A stretch of DNA of 64,000 nt from Liolophura sinensis (Eukaryota; Mollusca; Polyplacophora; Chitonida; Chitonidae). Within the stretch, counting starts at the first letter, position 1; each line of letters begins with the position of its first letter. The position numbers were made by a program, and so were the translations under genes. Positions 23,018 to 34,149 of the stretch are shown here, piece by piece. Under the pieces are notes generated by a model. The model saw only the letters and a list, made by a program, of their open reading frames with translations, had not been told where the DNA came from and did not search any database. The stretch lies in the NCBI RefSeq assembly GCF_032854445.1, contig NC_088295.1, positions 41,715,385-41,779,384 on the forward strand. Reading direction: 5' to 3'.

Positions 23018-24530
23018 ATGGAAGCTGAGAATAGCAGTGACTCAGACATGCCAAATCTTGAACTCGGATTTTGGTCGGACAGGGACAGTGAGCAGCTATC
23101 CGACTATGACGGTGATTTTCTTGCTAGAATAGATGCTTTCGAACAGGAAATTTTGGTCACCGACGCCCATGACAACCACCTAAAACGGGCGTCATTTCCG
23201 AACAGGAGGCTTTCGTTGAATGCGCTGAGAGGGAGAAATCAGAGTTTGTGGTTTCAATGAGGAACAAAAACACTGTCCGAAGACGGAAAGCGTAGTCAGA
23301 ATATTTTCTGGATTCCTGCGAACCTTTCCTCGCGAAGATGATCGGGAAATTGAGGACATACCACCCGTCCAGTTGAACAATTACGTTGGATCGTTCCTTC
23401 TTTCCCTGAGAAAACACGACGGTAGCGAGTATCACCTAGACACTTTGACCAGTTACCATAGGGCCATAGAACGTTATCTACGTGGGCATAACTATGCATA
23501 TAGCTTGATTTTTGACAAAGAATTTCAAACCTCGCGTGACATCCTTGCTTCAAAACGCAAGGAGCTCAAACAAAAAGGCAAAGGGAACAGATCAAACAAA
23601 GCTGAGCCGCTGACAGAAAATGAGGAATGCAAACTGAAGGAAAATAAAGTAATAGTCGTCCTTGTCAACAAAATATGGTTGATGAATTCCCTTCAATTTG
23701 GCCTTCGTGGAGGGGAAGAAAATCGTAAACTCTGATGGGGAGATGTGACCTTAAAATGTGATGAACAGGGGACAGAATACTTGGAGTACAATGAGCGCGA
23801 CACTAAAACTAGGAGTGGTGAAAACCCAAACATAAATGTCCGCCCCTTCTAGCCGAAACAATTTGCGCTCGATAACAAGAATGACTGCCCGGTAGAGGCG
23901 TACAAAGTCTACAAGGACCACAGGCCACCAAAAATGTGCACAGCCGACCGTCCATTTTACCTCGGGATCAATTACAGAAGAAAAGCTTGCAGTAATGTAT
24001 GGTACAAATGCCAACCAATGGGAGATCACACCCTAAAATCAATTATGAAAACCATGGCAAAACGATCAAACTTACCTGGCCGTTTGACAAACCACAGTGC
24101 CCGCAAAACAACACGTACCCGTCATACTGGCGAGCTCCCACGACTATTATGCAACTCACTGGCCACAAAAATGTTGCAAGTATAAATAATTGCGCTGTTG
24201 CTTCTCATGGTTTGCAGGAAAAGATGAGCCACATCATTTCAAATGCACCAGTCACAAAGTCTTCCGCTATGAGTGTAACTCTTCCTCCCCAACCCAGTAC
24301 ATCCACAGAAATTGATGCAGCTGTCCCATCATCTTCTACAGTACAGAATGATCTATTTGTTTCACAGAATTTCACACACAATGTAAACCATGCCACTAGA
24401 ACATGTACAACTGCCGGTATTTTCCAGGGTGCATCCTTCTCAAATTGCACGTTCCGCCTCAATTTCTGCCACGAATCAGCTGCCCATTAACTTTGCTGAC
24501 AAACTCTTTCAAGAACTCACAGAGACTTCA
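23018..24530 (+). pseudogene. Crypton/DUF3504-type tyrosine recombinase, decayed
   Basis: The plus strand gives an acidic N-terminus (SSDSDMPNLELGFWSD). After frame changes come a core-binding region (EDIPPVQLNNYVGSFLLSLR, GSEYHLDTLTSYHRAIERYL) and a catalytic region. NSLQFGLRGGEENRKL holds the first Arg, LTNHSARKTT is HxxR, and LTGHKNVASINN is the second His segment. The nucleophile normally follows INN as Tyr; here codon 24191-24193 is TGC (Cys). A tail ends GASFSNCTFRLNF, typical of this family. In-frame stops at 23733-23735 and 23850-23852, a stop near 23258 and a frameshift between HxxR and LTGHK break it. Such proteins move single-copy DNA elements or are domesticated in animals; this copy looks dead. 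Confidence 0.82.
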
Positions 24531-24539
24531 GCAAATTTA

Positions 24540-25000
24540 AAGAACTTTCAGTCATCCACATGTAATTAAATCACTTCTTCACTTCTAAAATTGGAGGTTG
24601 ACCTGATTTTTTTAGCGCACTTTACAGCTGCTATACTCAATTTCAAAATGCCATTTGTCAGGTTTGAGATGATGTTGATATAAACTTTACAGTTCTTGCA
24701 TTCAGATAGCATCTGTGTTTTAAAAAGCCATCTATACTTACTTGATGTTGTATAAATAATATTCCCACGGTTTTTCCAGTCTTTGTTTTATTTTCTTTTT
24801 TTTAACCCACTGTTTGTGTCTTCTGCGGTGGTCAACTATTTTGAAATATGCTATATTAGTACGCAATCCATGTGCGCGTAATAGTTTGCGAGCGTCATGA
24901 CGGCCTGTGCACTGCCAGACCCTATACGCTAAGCAAAGTAGTCTGAAGAAATATCTGGATTGTATGCCCCCCAAAGTAGTTCAATAGAAGGTATATGATA
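24540..25000. other. No gene recognised
   Basis: This is probably the 3' flank of the recombinase element. No terminal repeat was identified. Confidence 0.3.
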
Positions 25001-25004
25001 AATA

Positions 25005-25250
25005 GATTATCATTACACTGTGCAGATCTGCATCGTCGTATCTGCTCGAGTTCTCTGCGGTTACGTCGCCGTATCGACCGCGGGCTCGGTCGATACGGCG
25101 ACGCAACCGCAGAGAACTCGAGCAGATACGACGATGCAGATCTGCACAGTGTAATGAGCTTGCGGGCTCGGTCGATACAGCGACGCAACCGCAGAGAACT
25201 TGGGCAGATACGACGATGCAGATCAGCACAGTGTGATGATAATCTCTATT
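25005..25250. repeat. Foldback hairpin with 70-base arms and a duplicated right arm
   Basis: The left arm (25011-25080) pairs with 25087-25156 with one mismatch (GACGT versus GACGC in the right-arm sense), leaving a 6-base loop, CGGGCT. A second right arm follows at 25169-25244, offset by 82 bases, with a few substitutions. The outermost bases of the left arm (AATAGATTATCAT) pair only with the end of this second right arm (ATGATAATC, then a two-base interruption). The outer hairpin is therefore probably original and the inner arm a tandem duplication. Open frames across it are by-products of symmetry. Confidence 0.9.
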
Positions 25251-25259
25251 GCATGGCGA

Positions 25260-26425
25260 TATATTACTGGGTTTTTAAATGATTCGGTATATAAATGCTT
25301 TGACATACCCATTTTCATATCTACGTTCCTCGGGCTGATATATGACGGTCTCGGGACTGGAGTTGGATTGTTGCCACAACGCGTATATCATAATCTGTAT
25401 ATAACATATCGATTCAGGGGTCAAACCAAATCCCCGATTCTCATTCGACAAACAAACTCATCAGTCTCTTCGTCAAAGATAGAGGCCCTAATGCGAAATC
25501 TATCCATACAAGCTAGGATTAAGATAAACCTCCATCTTAATCCCAGATACATCAAACTCAAACGCATTAGAAGTAGATAAAATCCTAAAGACAGTTAAAC
25601 CCGTTATCATTCAGCTACTCACTTAGTTTCCCAGATCAATTAAAATTTTCAAAAATTAAACACATGTATAAGAAAGATCATTCACTGGAGAAGAGAAACT
25701 GTAAGTTGTGAGTATTGATTGTTCATAAATTGGGATGACAAAACGCGAATTTGAGTGATACGTGTAAGTTGGCTCGAATTCGCCATGCTTTTGGAGGCAT
25801 AAATATCTAACTGTGGAGTAATTTCGCACAACTCATACGATCTAATGTCTGATTTAATTAACTTAAATACACTGGGTGGAAAGTCAAAGGATGTAAGCAC
25901 TCCACCTCTAGCGAGTATTAGAAAGACAGCCTACCATTGGTCACATTTCTATTGCCCATATCAATGTTTTCCGACCCAACAGTAATTGTCAAGTGTGAGG
26001 AAGATATGTTTGGATTTAAGCTTGAGAATAGCAGCAATAGATGATAACTTATCAATGTAAGCACCCCATTAGCGTGGAGTCGGAAAGAATCTGGACACTG
26101 GATATCAGACCAACACATTCATGAATCATGGTTGTCAGAAATTTGACCGACTGATAGAGCTTTCCACATGTACATAGCGTGCTTACATGCTGCTGGTCTC
26201 AGTTATCAGCTCTTTTCTGGGCTCCCGAAGCACTCCTATAGCAAGCAATATGTGCACGCAAACTACCCGTACACCCCCAACCAGCTCTTTAAACATAAGG
26301 TCACTATGGCAAAACATTACATGCTGATAACATCAAGACGGCTTCGTGAACCCTTCACCTAGCATACATATAGGTCACCACTGGATCTGGGGTACTTACG
26401 AGAGCGTTACAAGAAGTAAAGTCAT
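25260..26425. other. No gene recognised
   Basis: No recognised coding sequence. Part of this may be the 5' region of the PLE that follows at 26430, but I see no GIY-YIG endonuclease motif here. Confidence 0.3.
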
Positions 26426-26429
26426 CTTA

Positions 26430-27395
26430 GAATAAGTATTGTTGTGCCATAACAAAAAATTCAGGTGTCAACTGCATGTGGATTCTTAACAACTCCAAAC
26501 GTCTTACAGAAGAACTCGATGCTCATATGCATATACCGTACAAAGACGTTTCCACATGGGATTTCTCTACTCTCTATACTGCGATTCCTCACAAAGATCT
26601 TATTGAAAGAATATCGTCGTTAATTGTCTCGGTATTTACTAAAACAGGTCACCGTTACATTAACGTCAGAAGCAATAAGGCTTTCTTTAGTTCTACTCTT
26701 TATAAAGGTTACCACTCATGGGATGTCACATTATTTATTGAATTACTTGAATTTCTCATTAATAACATCTATGTGAAATTCGGAGATACCATTTACCAAC
26801 AGTGCATAGGTATTCCAATGGTACCAATTGTGCGCCTCTTTTGGCAGACCTATACCTGTTTTCATATGAATACGAGTATATGCAGAAATTACTTAAAAGT
26901 AATATCTTTAAAGCTCGATCGTTTACATTTACCAAACGGTATATTGATGATCTACTGGCGTTAAATAATCCCCATATTGCTGAAGCTGTGAAGGAAATCT
27001 ATTCGCCTTCATTGGATTTAAAGGAGACAACAGATAGTCCTGATGGTACATCTTATTTGGATCTATATCTGTACAAAGACGGACAAGGTCTCCTTTCACG
27101 CCGCCTTTACGACAAAAGGGATAATTTCAATTTTGATATTGTAAATTATCCTTATTTAGATAGCAATATACCAAAGGGTCCTGCATATGGCGTATACATA
27201 TCTCGCCTTGTAGCATTTGTCAGATCTTGCGTTAATTGTGATGACTTTAATCTGCGTCACAAGTTGCTAGTTCAAAAACTAGTTTGTCATACTCCATCAA
27301 ACGCCTTCATCCTAAGTTTCTCAAATTTTACATATAACACTCTCGTTGGCAGGTATGGACAGAGCGTTGAGAATCTCTGGCGATCTGCATTGTGA
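26430..27395 (+). pseudogene. Penelope-like element reverse transcriptase, copy 1
   Basis: Plus-strand text opens with SGVNCMWILNNSKRL. STWDFSTLYTAIPH is the RT motif A region and GIPM (26810-26820) motif B. After a one-base loss it continues as NGTNCAPLLADLYLFSYEYE. KRYIDDLLALNNP is the catalytic IDD motif. SYLDLYLYKDGQGLLSRRLY, NFDIVNYPYLDSNIP and YGVYISRLVAF close the domain. The frame ends at 27395 without a C-terminal GIY-YIG endonuclease. In this copy the final residues differ from copy 2 because small deletions at about 27290 and 27330 remove part of the ending. PLEs copy themselves by target-primed reverse transcription. The frameshift at about 26820 makes this copy inactive. Confidence 0.8.
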
Positions 27396-27399
27396 TCTA

Positions 27400-28065
27400 C
27401 CACATAGACGGCGCTGTTATCCGTATGTACATATCTATCACGTAGGCCTACATGGTATTTAACAACATAGATGGAGCTGGTTGCCCAGTGTAACCTTCTA
27501 TCTTGTATGCCATGTGTAACATCATAGATGACGCCTCTTGTAGCATGAGATCTTTATATATTAACGGGAAAGACGTAATCGTCCGTTACTTTTGAATCAT
27601 AATCTGATCGGTTAGGGTCTGTAACCCTCGTCATTTTCAAACTGTATCTAATACCGCTTAACCTGGGGCTAGGGGCCGTAAAGGTAGCCATGTTAATTAC
27701 TTCAGCATGATGCCTTTATGAACAGTTGCAATTAAAGCGCGACTGAGATACTTGTTTAGCTGTAATTTGACATGGAACTCATTCACTTTGATATGTGAAT
27801 TTGGACTTTAATATGGCATTCATGCCTGGAATATTCATTGTCTGCCCCACATCATTGAAAACTGATGACCGCTTCTCTCTTGTGTGTTACCGGCTTTATT
27901 TCTTATTTATATAATTTCTTACATACCTTAATCTTCGGGAGTTAGTGTTAAACGTTGTTGTGGAAATGGATCTTGCGATTATCGACTTGGAACGCCCTTT
28001 ACGGACTACGAATGGTATAGGAATGTCGGACTTGACGCTTATATTTATGTGAAAAGTCCACATGA
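27400..28065 (+). repeat. 3' region of PLE copy 1
   Basis: It is shared almost base for base with 33245-33895 downstream of PLE copy 2, for example CTTTTGAATCATAATCTGAT, CATTCATGCCTGGAATATTC and GATCTTGCGATTATCGACTT. It has no open frame. Fragments of it recur alone at 9.3, 13.7, 29.8 and 43.4 kb. It is best read as the 3' untranslated region of the element. Confidence 0.8.
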
Positions 28066-28234
28066 GCCGCAGCTGTTTTACCTGAACTATCTATACCCTT
28101 GGTATGCTTTATTATCAAGCAAACATTCGTTTTAATCGGGACGGATTGAGAACCACTTTGTGCGGGCATTTTCCTTTGTAAATCAAGTGGAACACACCAA
28201 TTTCCGCACGAGACAGTGCCGCTGTATTCTTTTA

Positions 28235-28450
28235 ATGTTAATGTATGCTATGTGATGACAACATAGCATTTTAAGTAATCTAGAATAGTGACGTCTAATG
28301 AACCGCATCTAGCATTACTTTATTTTTATTTCCTTATTCTACTTAAACTTGGTGTTAGGGAGACGTGTAATTTGCGACTATTTAAGCATTTACATGAACA
28401 AAATAACAACCTATGACTGAGGTAAATTGACAAGAGGCATAAACTATACA
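28235..28450 (+). repeat. Dispersed repeat R2, copy
   Basis: It shares GTGATGACAACATAGCATTT, ATTTACATGAACA and TGAGGTAAATTGACAAGAGG with copies at 43.84-44.11 and 50.40-50.91 kb. It is non-coding and its class is unknown to me. Confidence 0.6.
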
Positions 28451-28524
28451 TAACCTGTTGTTACTGTCGGAAGATGGATAGGATCATTGCAAGGTTCGTG
28501 GTCACTTGTAGGCACAGTTTTGAG

Positions 28525-28560
28525 AACCACATTGTGGGTGGATGCACCCACAATGTGGTT
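28525..28560. repeat. Perfect 16-bp inverted repeat
   Basis: Arms AACCACATTGTGGGTG (28525-28540) and its exact complement (28545-28560) are separated by GATG. It lies in non-coding sequence. Confidence 0.9.
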
Positions 28561-28569
28561 AGCTGAGTT

Positions 28570-29740
28570 ATATAACACAGGCAATTTTATATTAGAATGG
28601 TGAGAAAACTAATTTTTCAATGTAGATGGAGTGTTAATTAGTGCAGAGTCTACAAAATCTATCTCGCCTTTTGCAGTGCCTGTTATACATAGTGTGATGT
28701 AAGAAAAAACAAGAACGCGCGGGATCGAATAATCTTACCTTTATTCTTTCTGGTAGATGACACGTCAAAAACATTTAATTTACTTTAAGGATTTCATATC
28801 GATCTGTCTACTTTTACTGGATATATACAGCGATAAATAGCGACACTCACCTGTGAAGATACTGTGGCTGTTCCCACCAATGCGATGTCCCTCTTAGTGG
28901 CTTAGTTTCGATATTGTTGTTGTTTCGGAAAGGATATTACAGAAGGGCACTCATATTGCAGCTGCTTCAGATATATGGGAATGGAAGCGATCAACCTTGT
29001 GTTCATATTGCACAACCACACCCCTTTGTTATCTCCACTTCTCAAACAACATATCAGATTCAGATCAAGTGTGGACAAGAAGAGCGCGTAACTCGCTTCA
29101 GACAAGCCCGTGCCTCTCCACTGGGCCTGAAGAAGTAGAGATCCATTTAAAGACAAAGCCCAGGCGAGTAGAAGAAAGTAATTTAAGGATTTATACCTAC
29201 CATTAATTAAATTTGAACATTTACCTTTTGCCAGTAACAAGTAAGAGAATGTGTACTCATTTCAGACTTTGCGGACAGCCATTCTGGCTGACTCATAAAT
29301 CACTTATTAATATCGATAAAGATGATAATCCATTTATCTTTATCAATAATTCACTTATTGATATCATTTATTACGAGCGTATGATTCGCATCATACTATA
29401 GCCTCTCCTATCGCTGCCTGTTTAGTCCTTCCGACAGAGACTAACACAAGTAATAAAAGTACAGGCTATCAGGTGATGGGCAAGGTCACTTAACTAAGCT
29501 GGTTTATTATTGATATGAAATTCTGTTGGGTTTCTTGTATGTTTTCTATGTATACTTGCTAGTACCGCAGGTGTAGGCCTATGTGTCAAAAAGTTAGATA
29601 GACTTTTTGTACTTTCACAAAAAATGTTCTTTAACACGAAAAACAGCCTTTTGCAAAAAAAAAATCCTATTTGCCATGGTCGTCATTTTTTTAACATAGG
29701 AAATACATTTTGAAAGAGGGAATCAGTTTTTCTAGAAAAA
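28570..29740. other. No gene recognised
   Basis: Short frames only. The minus frame 28902-29240 shows no motif. A loose inverted pattern of CTTATTAATATCGATAAAG and TCTTTATCAATAATTC occurs at 29300-29355. Confidence 0.3.
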
Positions 29741-29769
29741 ATATTTCCACTGCGGTCAACAAAATTTGC

Positions 29770-30040
29770 ACCGAGGGGAAGTCTTGTCCATCAGTATCAA
29801 CCACCAAAGTATAAGAAAGTATATAAAGTACATTAATGCTTCATTATGCAAAGAGAGGCAGTCAACAGTTTTCATTGATGTTGGAAATGGGCAAGGTATG
29901 TTTTAGGCGAATGAATGAAATCAGTATTCAAATCATATTCCATGCTAGTGTATAAGTTGACGATAATAAAATAAGTATCGAACTTGGGCTTTGATTGCAA
30001 TTGTTCATATACCCAATGTTTCGATCTTTCTCAACACGAT
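29770..30040 (-). repeat. PLE 3'-tail repeat, solo copy
   Basis: On the plus strand, GAGGCAGTCAACAGTTTTCA, GAATGAATGAAATCAGTATT and CTTTGATTGCAATTGTTCAT are the reverse of the PLE 3' region. Adjacent text matches 43.56-43.77 kb closely. Confidence 0.7.
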
Positions 30041-30304
30041 GAATATGTCGCCCCCAGTTCAAGGTTATGTGGGACCAGACAGTCATGAAGCAGAGTGACA
30101 GAGATTTGGAAAGAAAACTCTTACGTGTGCTTGTTTATTTGTATGACTGATGAACATTTTAAAGCTTTGTTTAGTGCTTGTGTGTTACGAATTTACATTT
30201 TAGTATAATAATAAAACTACACAGGTAGTTGTACGAGACGCGATACCAATCTTGTCAGTGAAATACAGCCAATGAAACAAGTTATCCCATCACTTCTTGT
30301 CCTT

Positions 30305-30726
30305 ACCTTTTTTGTCACTATGATAACAGTTCTCTTACATGTTATCAGTTCTCTTCCTTATTGAAGAAAGCCCTAAGCTTTGCAAATATCCCATCTGACA
30401 CCTACTCATCACATTTATTCCGAACTGGAGCGGCTACTACGACTGCACTTTGCGAACTGTCTGAAAGTCAGGTAAAATTATTGGGCTGGTGGAAATCTAA
30501 GGTTGTACAGTCGCACATAAGAATGTCTAATGAATAATTTACTCGGTGGTGTCTTTCATAGAATAATTGTGTACATAATGTATTTGGGTTTCCTTAGTGA
30601 CCTGACTAGTATTGGTATTTTTCAGGCCATAAACGAGAGGTGACCATATATGGTTCGTGGTTCATGTACTGCGCTTACCGACGCGCGTCACCGGCGGAAA
30701 TAGTTCTGTAGGGTGTGATTACGTAT
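30305..30726 (+). pseudogene. Tyrosine recombinase C-terminus joined to the start of an SGNH domain, copy 1 (left of the Gypsy insertion)
   Basis: The plus strand reads IPSDTYSSHLFRTGAATTTA, with HxxR intact (Arg codon 30421-30423), then LSESQVKLLGWWKSK. The nucleophile position reads SHIRM, His at 30514-30516 instead of Tyr. About 45 codons later comes HKREVTIYGSWFMYCAYRRA, which matches block I of the SGNH-hydrolase-like domain that follows recombinases of this type. The stop codons after the recombinase may be decay. It is nearly identical to 41916-42285. The sequence stops matching at about 30727, the proposed Gypsy insertion point. Confidence 0.78.
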
Positions 30727-31590
30727 GTAACGGTTTGGCTACAACACAACGTCGCCGAGCGGTCTTGCAAACGTGTCAATGCCACTCAATCACGATCAAT
30801 TTACTTGATGGTGTCTTTCATAATTGTGTACATAATGTATTTGGGTTTCCTTAGTGACACGGGAAATGGCTAGCGGCCTTCCCGGTACAATACGTCACCA
30901 TGCAGGGCCTAGGAGGTGGAGAAAAGCAATAAATATGAAACAATGAATCAAATGGAATCCATGTATTAACACTGTACATGAAAAGTGAAAAGAAACGATG
31001 AAAAGGTAAAACGCTTAGGCCTGGTAACGGCCACGTCCTTGGGCGGACGGATAGCCCGACACACACTCTCCCCGGTTCCACGATCCGCGGCCTGGCCACG
31101 GCCCCTCGGCGTCACGGTCCTTCAGCATCGCCGCCCAGCTGGTCGTCCTAAGGTCGTCAGATAGCCACGGCCCTCCGGCGGTCTCCGGCCGCCTCGGCAG
31201 CCCTTGTGGCCCCGTAGCTATCTCGTCGCGGTCTCCGGCCCTCTCGGTCGGTCCCGTCTTACAGAGAAAATGCTGCCCTCAGCGCCACCGCCAATTTCCA
31301 CAAGATTGACAGGCCGCTGGCTCCAAGCCCTTCACTAGCCCTGACTTTCCCAATTTGCGGTTCAGTCTATGGCTATAAGCGGCCTTCTCGTCGAATTCTA
31401 CGGTACATGCGGCCTCGATCGGCCGCAACGGTTATCCGTGCCACAAGGAAACAGTCAAAATAGCAGCCACGCCCCCGGTGCTATGTTCACGGCCATCGAC
31501 GTGCTTTTCACACATGCGAAGTGGTATGACGCAAACGTCCTACCGGCCCCTTGCCTTGGGATGGCCGCTCAGTTGACTGCTGTGCCGCTA
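30727..31590 (-). mobile_element. Left flank of the nested Gypsy element, including its 3' LTR-like repeat
   Basis: Bases 31265-31587 are nearly identical to 37766-38086 in direct orientation (for example GCCAATTTCCACAAGATTGA and CGGCCTCGATCGGCCGCAAC). This is the expected LTR pair of a minus-strand Gypsy element. The LTR's inner border is set by loss of identity at about 31587. The outer part, 30727-31260, is GC-rich and only weakly comparable with the other side, so the full LTR length is unresolved. A repeated GTAT at 30723-30726 and 38087-38090 could be the target duplication. Confidence 0.6.
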
Positions 31591-31975
31591 CCAGCCTTCT
31601 GCGTCTTCGGTTCTCTGTCCTCGTGTCACTCTCCAATTCTACTGCTCTACGCCTGTATATATAGGTTGGCGACGGGTGTCACGCAGTCGCTTGGGCTCGT
31701 CTGGCCCAGCACCGCAGCACAGTCTAATGAAACAAACTTACATAGTGGACTCGTCTTGCCAGCAGGTTCGCTGACCAGCTAAAAATAGATACTCTGGCTC
31801 GGCCAGTGTGAAGCGTATAGTAGATGCACGTATGAGATGACCTCAGTCGTATGTCGGACATGACGCTTATATCCATAAAATTATGCGAGTTAATTCCAAC
31901 TCACGGGACCATCAGGACCCAGGCACGACTTACACCGTCATCACAAATACAACTGCCTTGTAGGAACTGTAAAAC

Positions 31976-32660
31976 TTAAGGTTGGTCCCTCAATGAAGCT
32001 GGTGTTTTTTCCCAATTCCAGACCCTCCTTACCCGCCTCAACACATCGCCTCTCTCGTTGCGGCTGAACTCCTTGATCTCCTGCTCTCGCTGGACGGCAG
32101 TCGTCACTCCAATCGGCCCTGTCTCGGTCTGAACACGGCGCGTTGCATATGATGATTCAAACTGGATATCTGGGGTATTGGGCCTGGCCTGTCTGCCAGG
32201 TTCTTCCAGGTCAGGGCAATGGGAATCCATCTGCATCTGCGCAGTTGTCTCTCCAGGCGCCTCGGTACTCTCATTGTTGGTTGCCACATTCGGTAGAAAA
32301 GAACCCTGTGGGCTGTCAAGCTCAGGAACAGGCGCTGTTCCAACATCTGATAAGTCGGCCTCCGTGGGCCCTGCAGAAACCACCCTGGTAAAGCTGTCCA
32401 TCTTGCTCGTTACAATTCGGGCCACAGGTACGGCTTTAGACTCCCACACTGGTTTCATTACAGGCACTGTCGGCTCGCCCTCTCTACGACTAGGTGGATA
32501 ATCTACGCCTTCCGGCCACTCATGTGCTCGTCGGATGTGATCCCGCAGGTGGCATCTGTGGCGGACATGGCGAGAGGAAAATGGGCAGAACTCCTTTGCC
32601 GCATCTCGTATAGAGTAGCGATGCCTTTTACTGTCGGACTTCGGTTTATATGAAAGTAAT
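31976..32660 (-). pseudogene. C-terminal ORF of the nested Gypsy element with a degenerate C2H2 finger
   Basis: The minus frame runs DAAKEFCPFSSRHVRHRCHL then RDHIRRAHEWPEGVDYP. The spacing fits a C2H2 zinc finger whose second Cys is Ser (codon 32576-32578). After it come low-complexity acidic and proline-rich stretches and REQEIKEFSRNERGD near the end. It lies between integrase and the 3' LTR of a Gypsy element, a place where some such elements carry an extra ORF. It is separated from the integrase by the PLE insertion. The upstream residues up to 32716 come from the PLE junction, not from this ORF. Function is unknown. Confidence 0.55.
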
Positions 32661-32693
32661 AAAATCGGATCAAACGAAAGGTAATAATGTGGA

Positions 32694-33245
32694 ATAATGA
32701 ATACGACTATATGCATAAATTACTTAAAAGTAATATCTTTAAAGCTCGATCCTTTTCACTTACCAATCGGTATATTGATGATCTACGTTAAATAATTTCC
32801 ATATTGCTGAAGCGGTGAAGGAAATCCATTCGCCTTCACTGGATTTAAAAGAGACAACATATATTCCTGATTGTACATCTTATTTGGATCTATATCTGTA
32901 CAAAGACGGACAAGGTCTCCTTTCACGCCGCCTTTACGACAAAAGGGATAATTTCAATTTTGATATTGTAAATTATCCTTATTTGGATAGCAATATACCA
33001 AAGGGTCCTGCATATGGCGTATACATATCTCGCCTTGTAGCATTTGTCAGATCTTGCGTTAATTGTGATGACTTTAATCTGCGTCACAAGTTGCTAGTTC
33101 AAAAACTAGTTTGTCAAGGATACTCCATCAAACGCCTTCATCCTAAGTTTCTCAAATTTTATAATGAGTATAACACTCTCGTTGGCAGGTATGGACAGAG
33201 TGTTGAGAATCTCTGGCGATCTGCATTGTGGTCAACAACATAGAC
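32694..33245 (+). pseudogene. PLE reverse transcriptase, copy 2, 5'-truncated
   Basis: It starts at the residues matching YEYMQKLLKSNIF of copy 1, then RYIDDL with a small deletion and stop just after the catalytic box. The long frame is 32815-33243 (LDLYLYKDGQGLLSRRLYDK onward). This copy has the complete C-terminus: YNTLVGRYGQSVENLWRSAL and then WSTT before a stop. No GIY-YIG domain follows. It is 5'-truncated, as expected of reverse-transcribed insertion, and lies inside the Gypsy element in opposite orientation. Confidence 0.82.
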
Positions 33246-33900
33246 GGCGACATTATCCGTATATATATATATCTATCACGTACATGGTATTTAAGAACAT
33301 AGATGGAGCTGGTTGCCCAGTGTAACCGTCTACCTTGTATGTCATGTGTAACATCATAGATGGCGCCTCTTGTAGCATGAGATCTTTACATATTAACGGA
33401 ATAGACGTAATCGTCCGTTACTTTTGAATCATAATCTGATCGGTTAGGGTCTGTAACCCTCGTCATTTTCGAACTGTATCTTATACCGCTTAACCTGGGG
33501 CTTATCGGCCGTAAAGGTAGCCATGCTCATTACATCAGCATGACGCCTTTATGAACAGTTGCAATCAAAGCGCGACTGAGATACTTGTTTAGCTGTAAAT
33601 TGACATGAATCTCATTCACTTTGATATGTGAATTTGGACTTTAATATGGCATTCATGCCTGGAATATTCATTGTCTGCCCCACATCATTGAAAACTGATG
33701 ACCGCTTCTCTCTTGTGTGTTACCGGCTTTATTTCTTATTTATATAATTTCTTACATACCTATGTCTTTGGGAGCTAGTGTTAAACTTTGTTTTGGGAAT
33801 GGATCTTGCGATTATCGACTTGGAACGCCTTTTATGGACTACAAATGGTATATGAGTGTCGGACATCACACTTATATAACAATTAAAACAATACGTAAAG
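33246..33900 (+). repeat. 3' region of PLE copy 2
   Basis: It parallels 27400-28065 with few differences, ending at TATGAGTGTCGGACATCACA. It includes a short (TA) run at 33264-33272. It marks the right edge of the PLE insertion in the Gypsy element. Confidence 0.8.
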
Positions 33901-34149
33901 AATGGTTAATGAGCAGCAATGAATCTGTTTCATGAGAAGTTCGTCTTCTAGTAGACGACACTGACAGTATCTGTCGTCTTCTATACATAGTCCTCGAAAC
34001 ACCTGGGCTTGCGAACTATTCGACTTCAGGTACGTTTAGATATGCGTTCATCAGAGAGTTCGCTGCCACTGCCAGAATGACGGCTGCGGCCTTGACCAGC
34101 CTTGGGAGTCGCCTGTACCAGCGGGAAATGACACGGCTGCTCGGAGGAA

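Noticed and set aside
24995-25282. Open frames on both strands across the hairpin
   Set aside because: The same peptide text appears on both strands because the DNA is an inverted repeat. There is no independent coding signal.
31369-31782. 137-codon plus frame
   Set aside because: It lies in the LTR-like repeat and recurs at 37.87-38.1 kb as part of a non-coding direct repeat.
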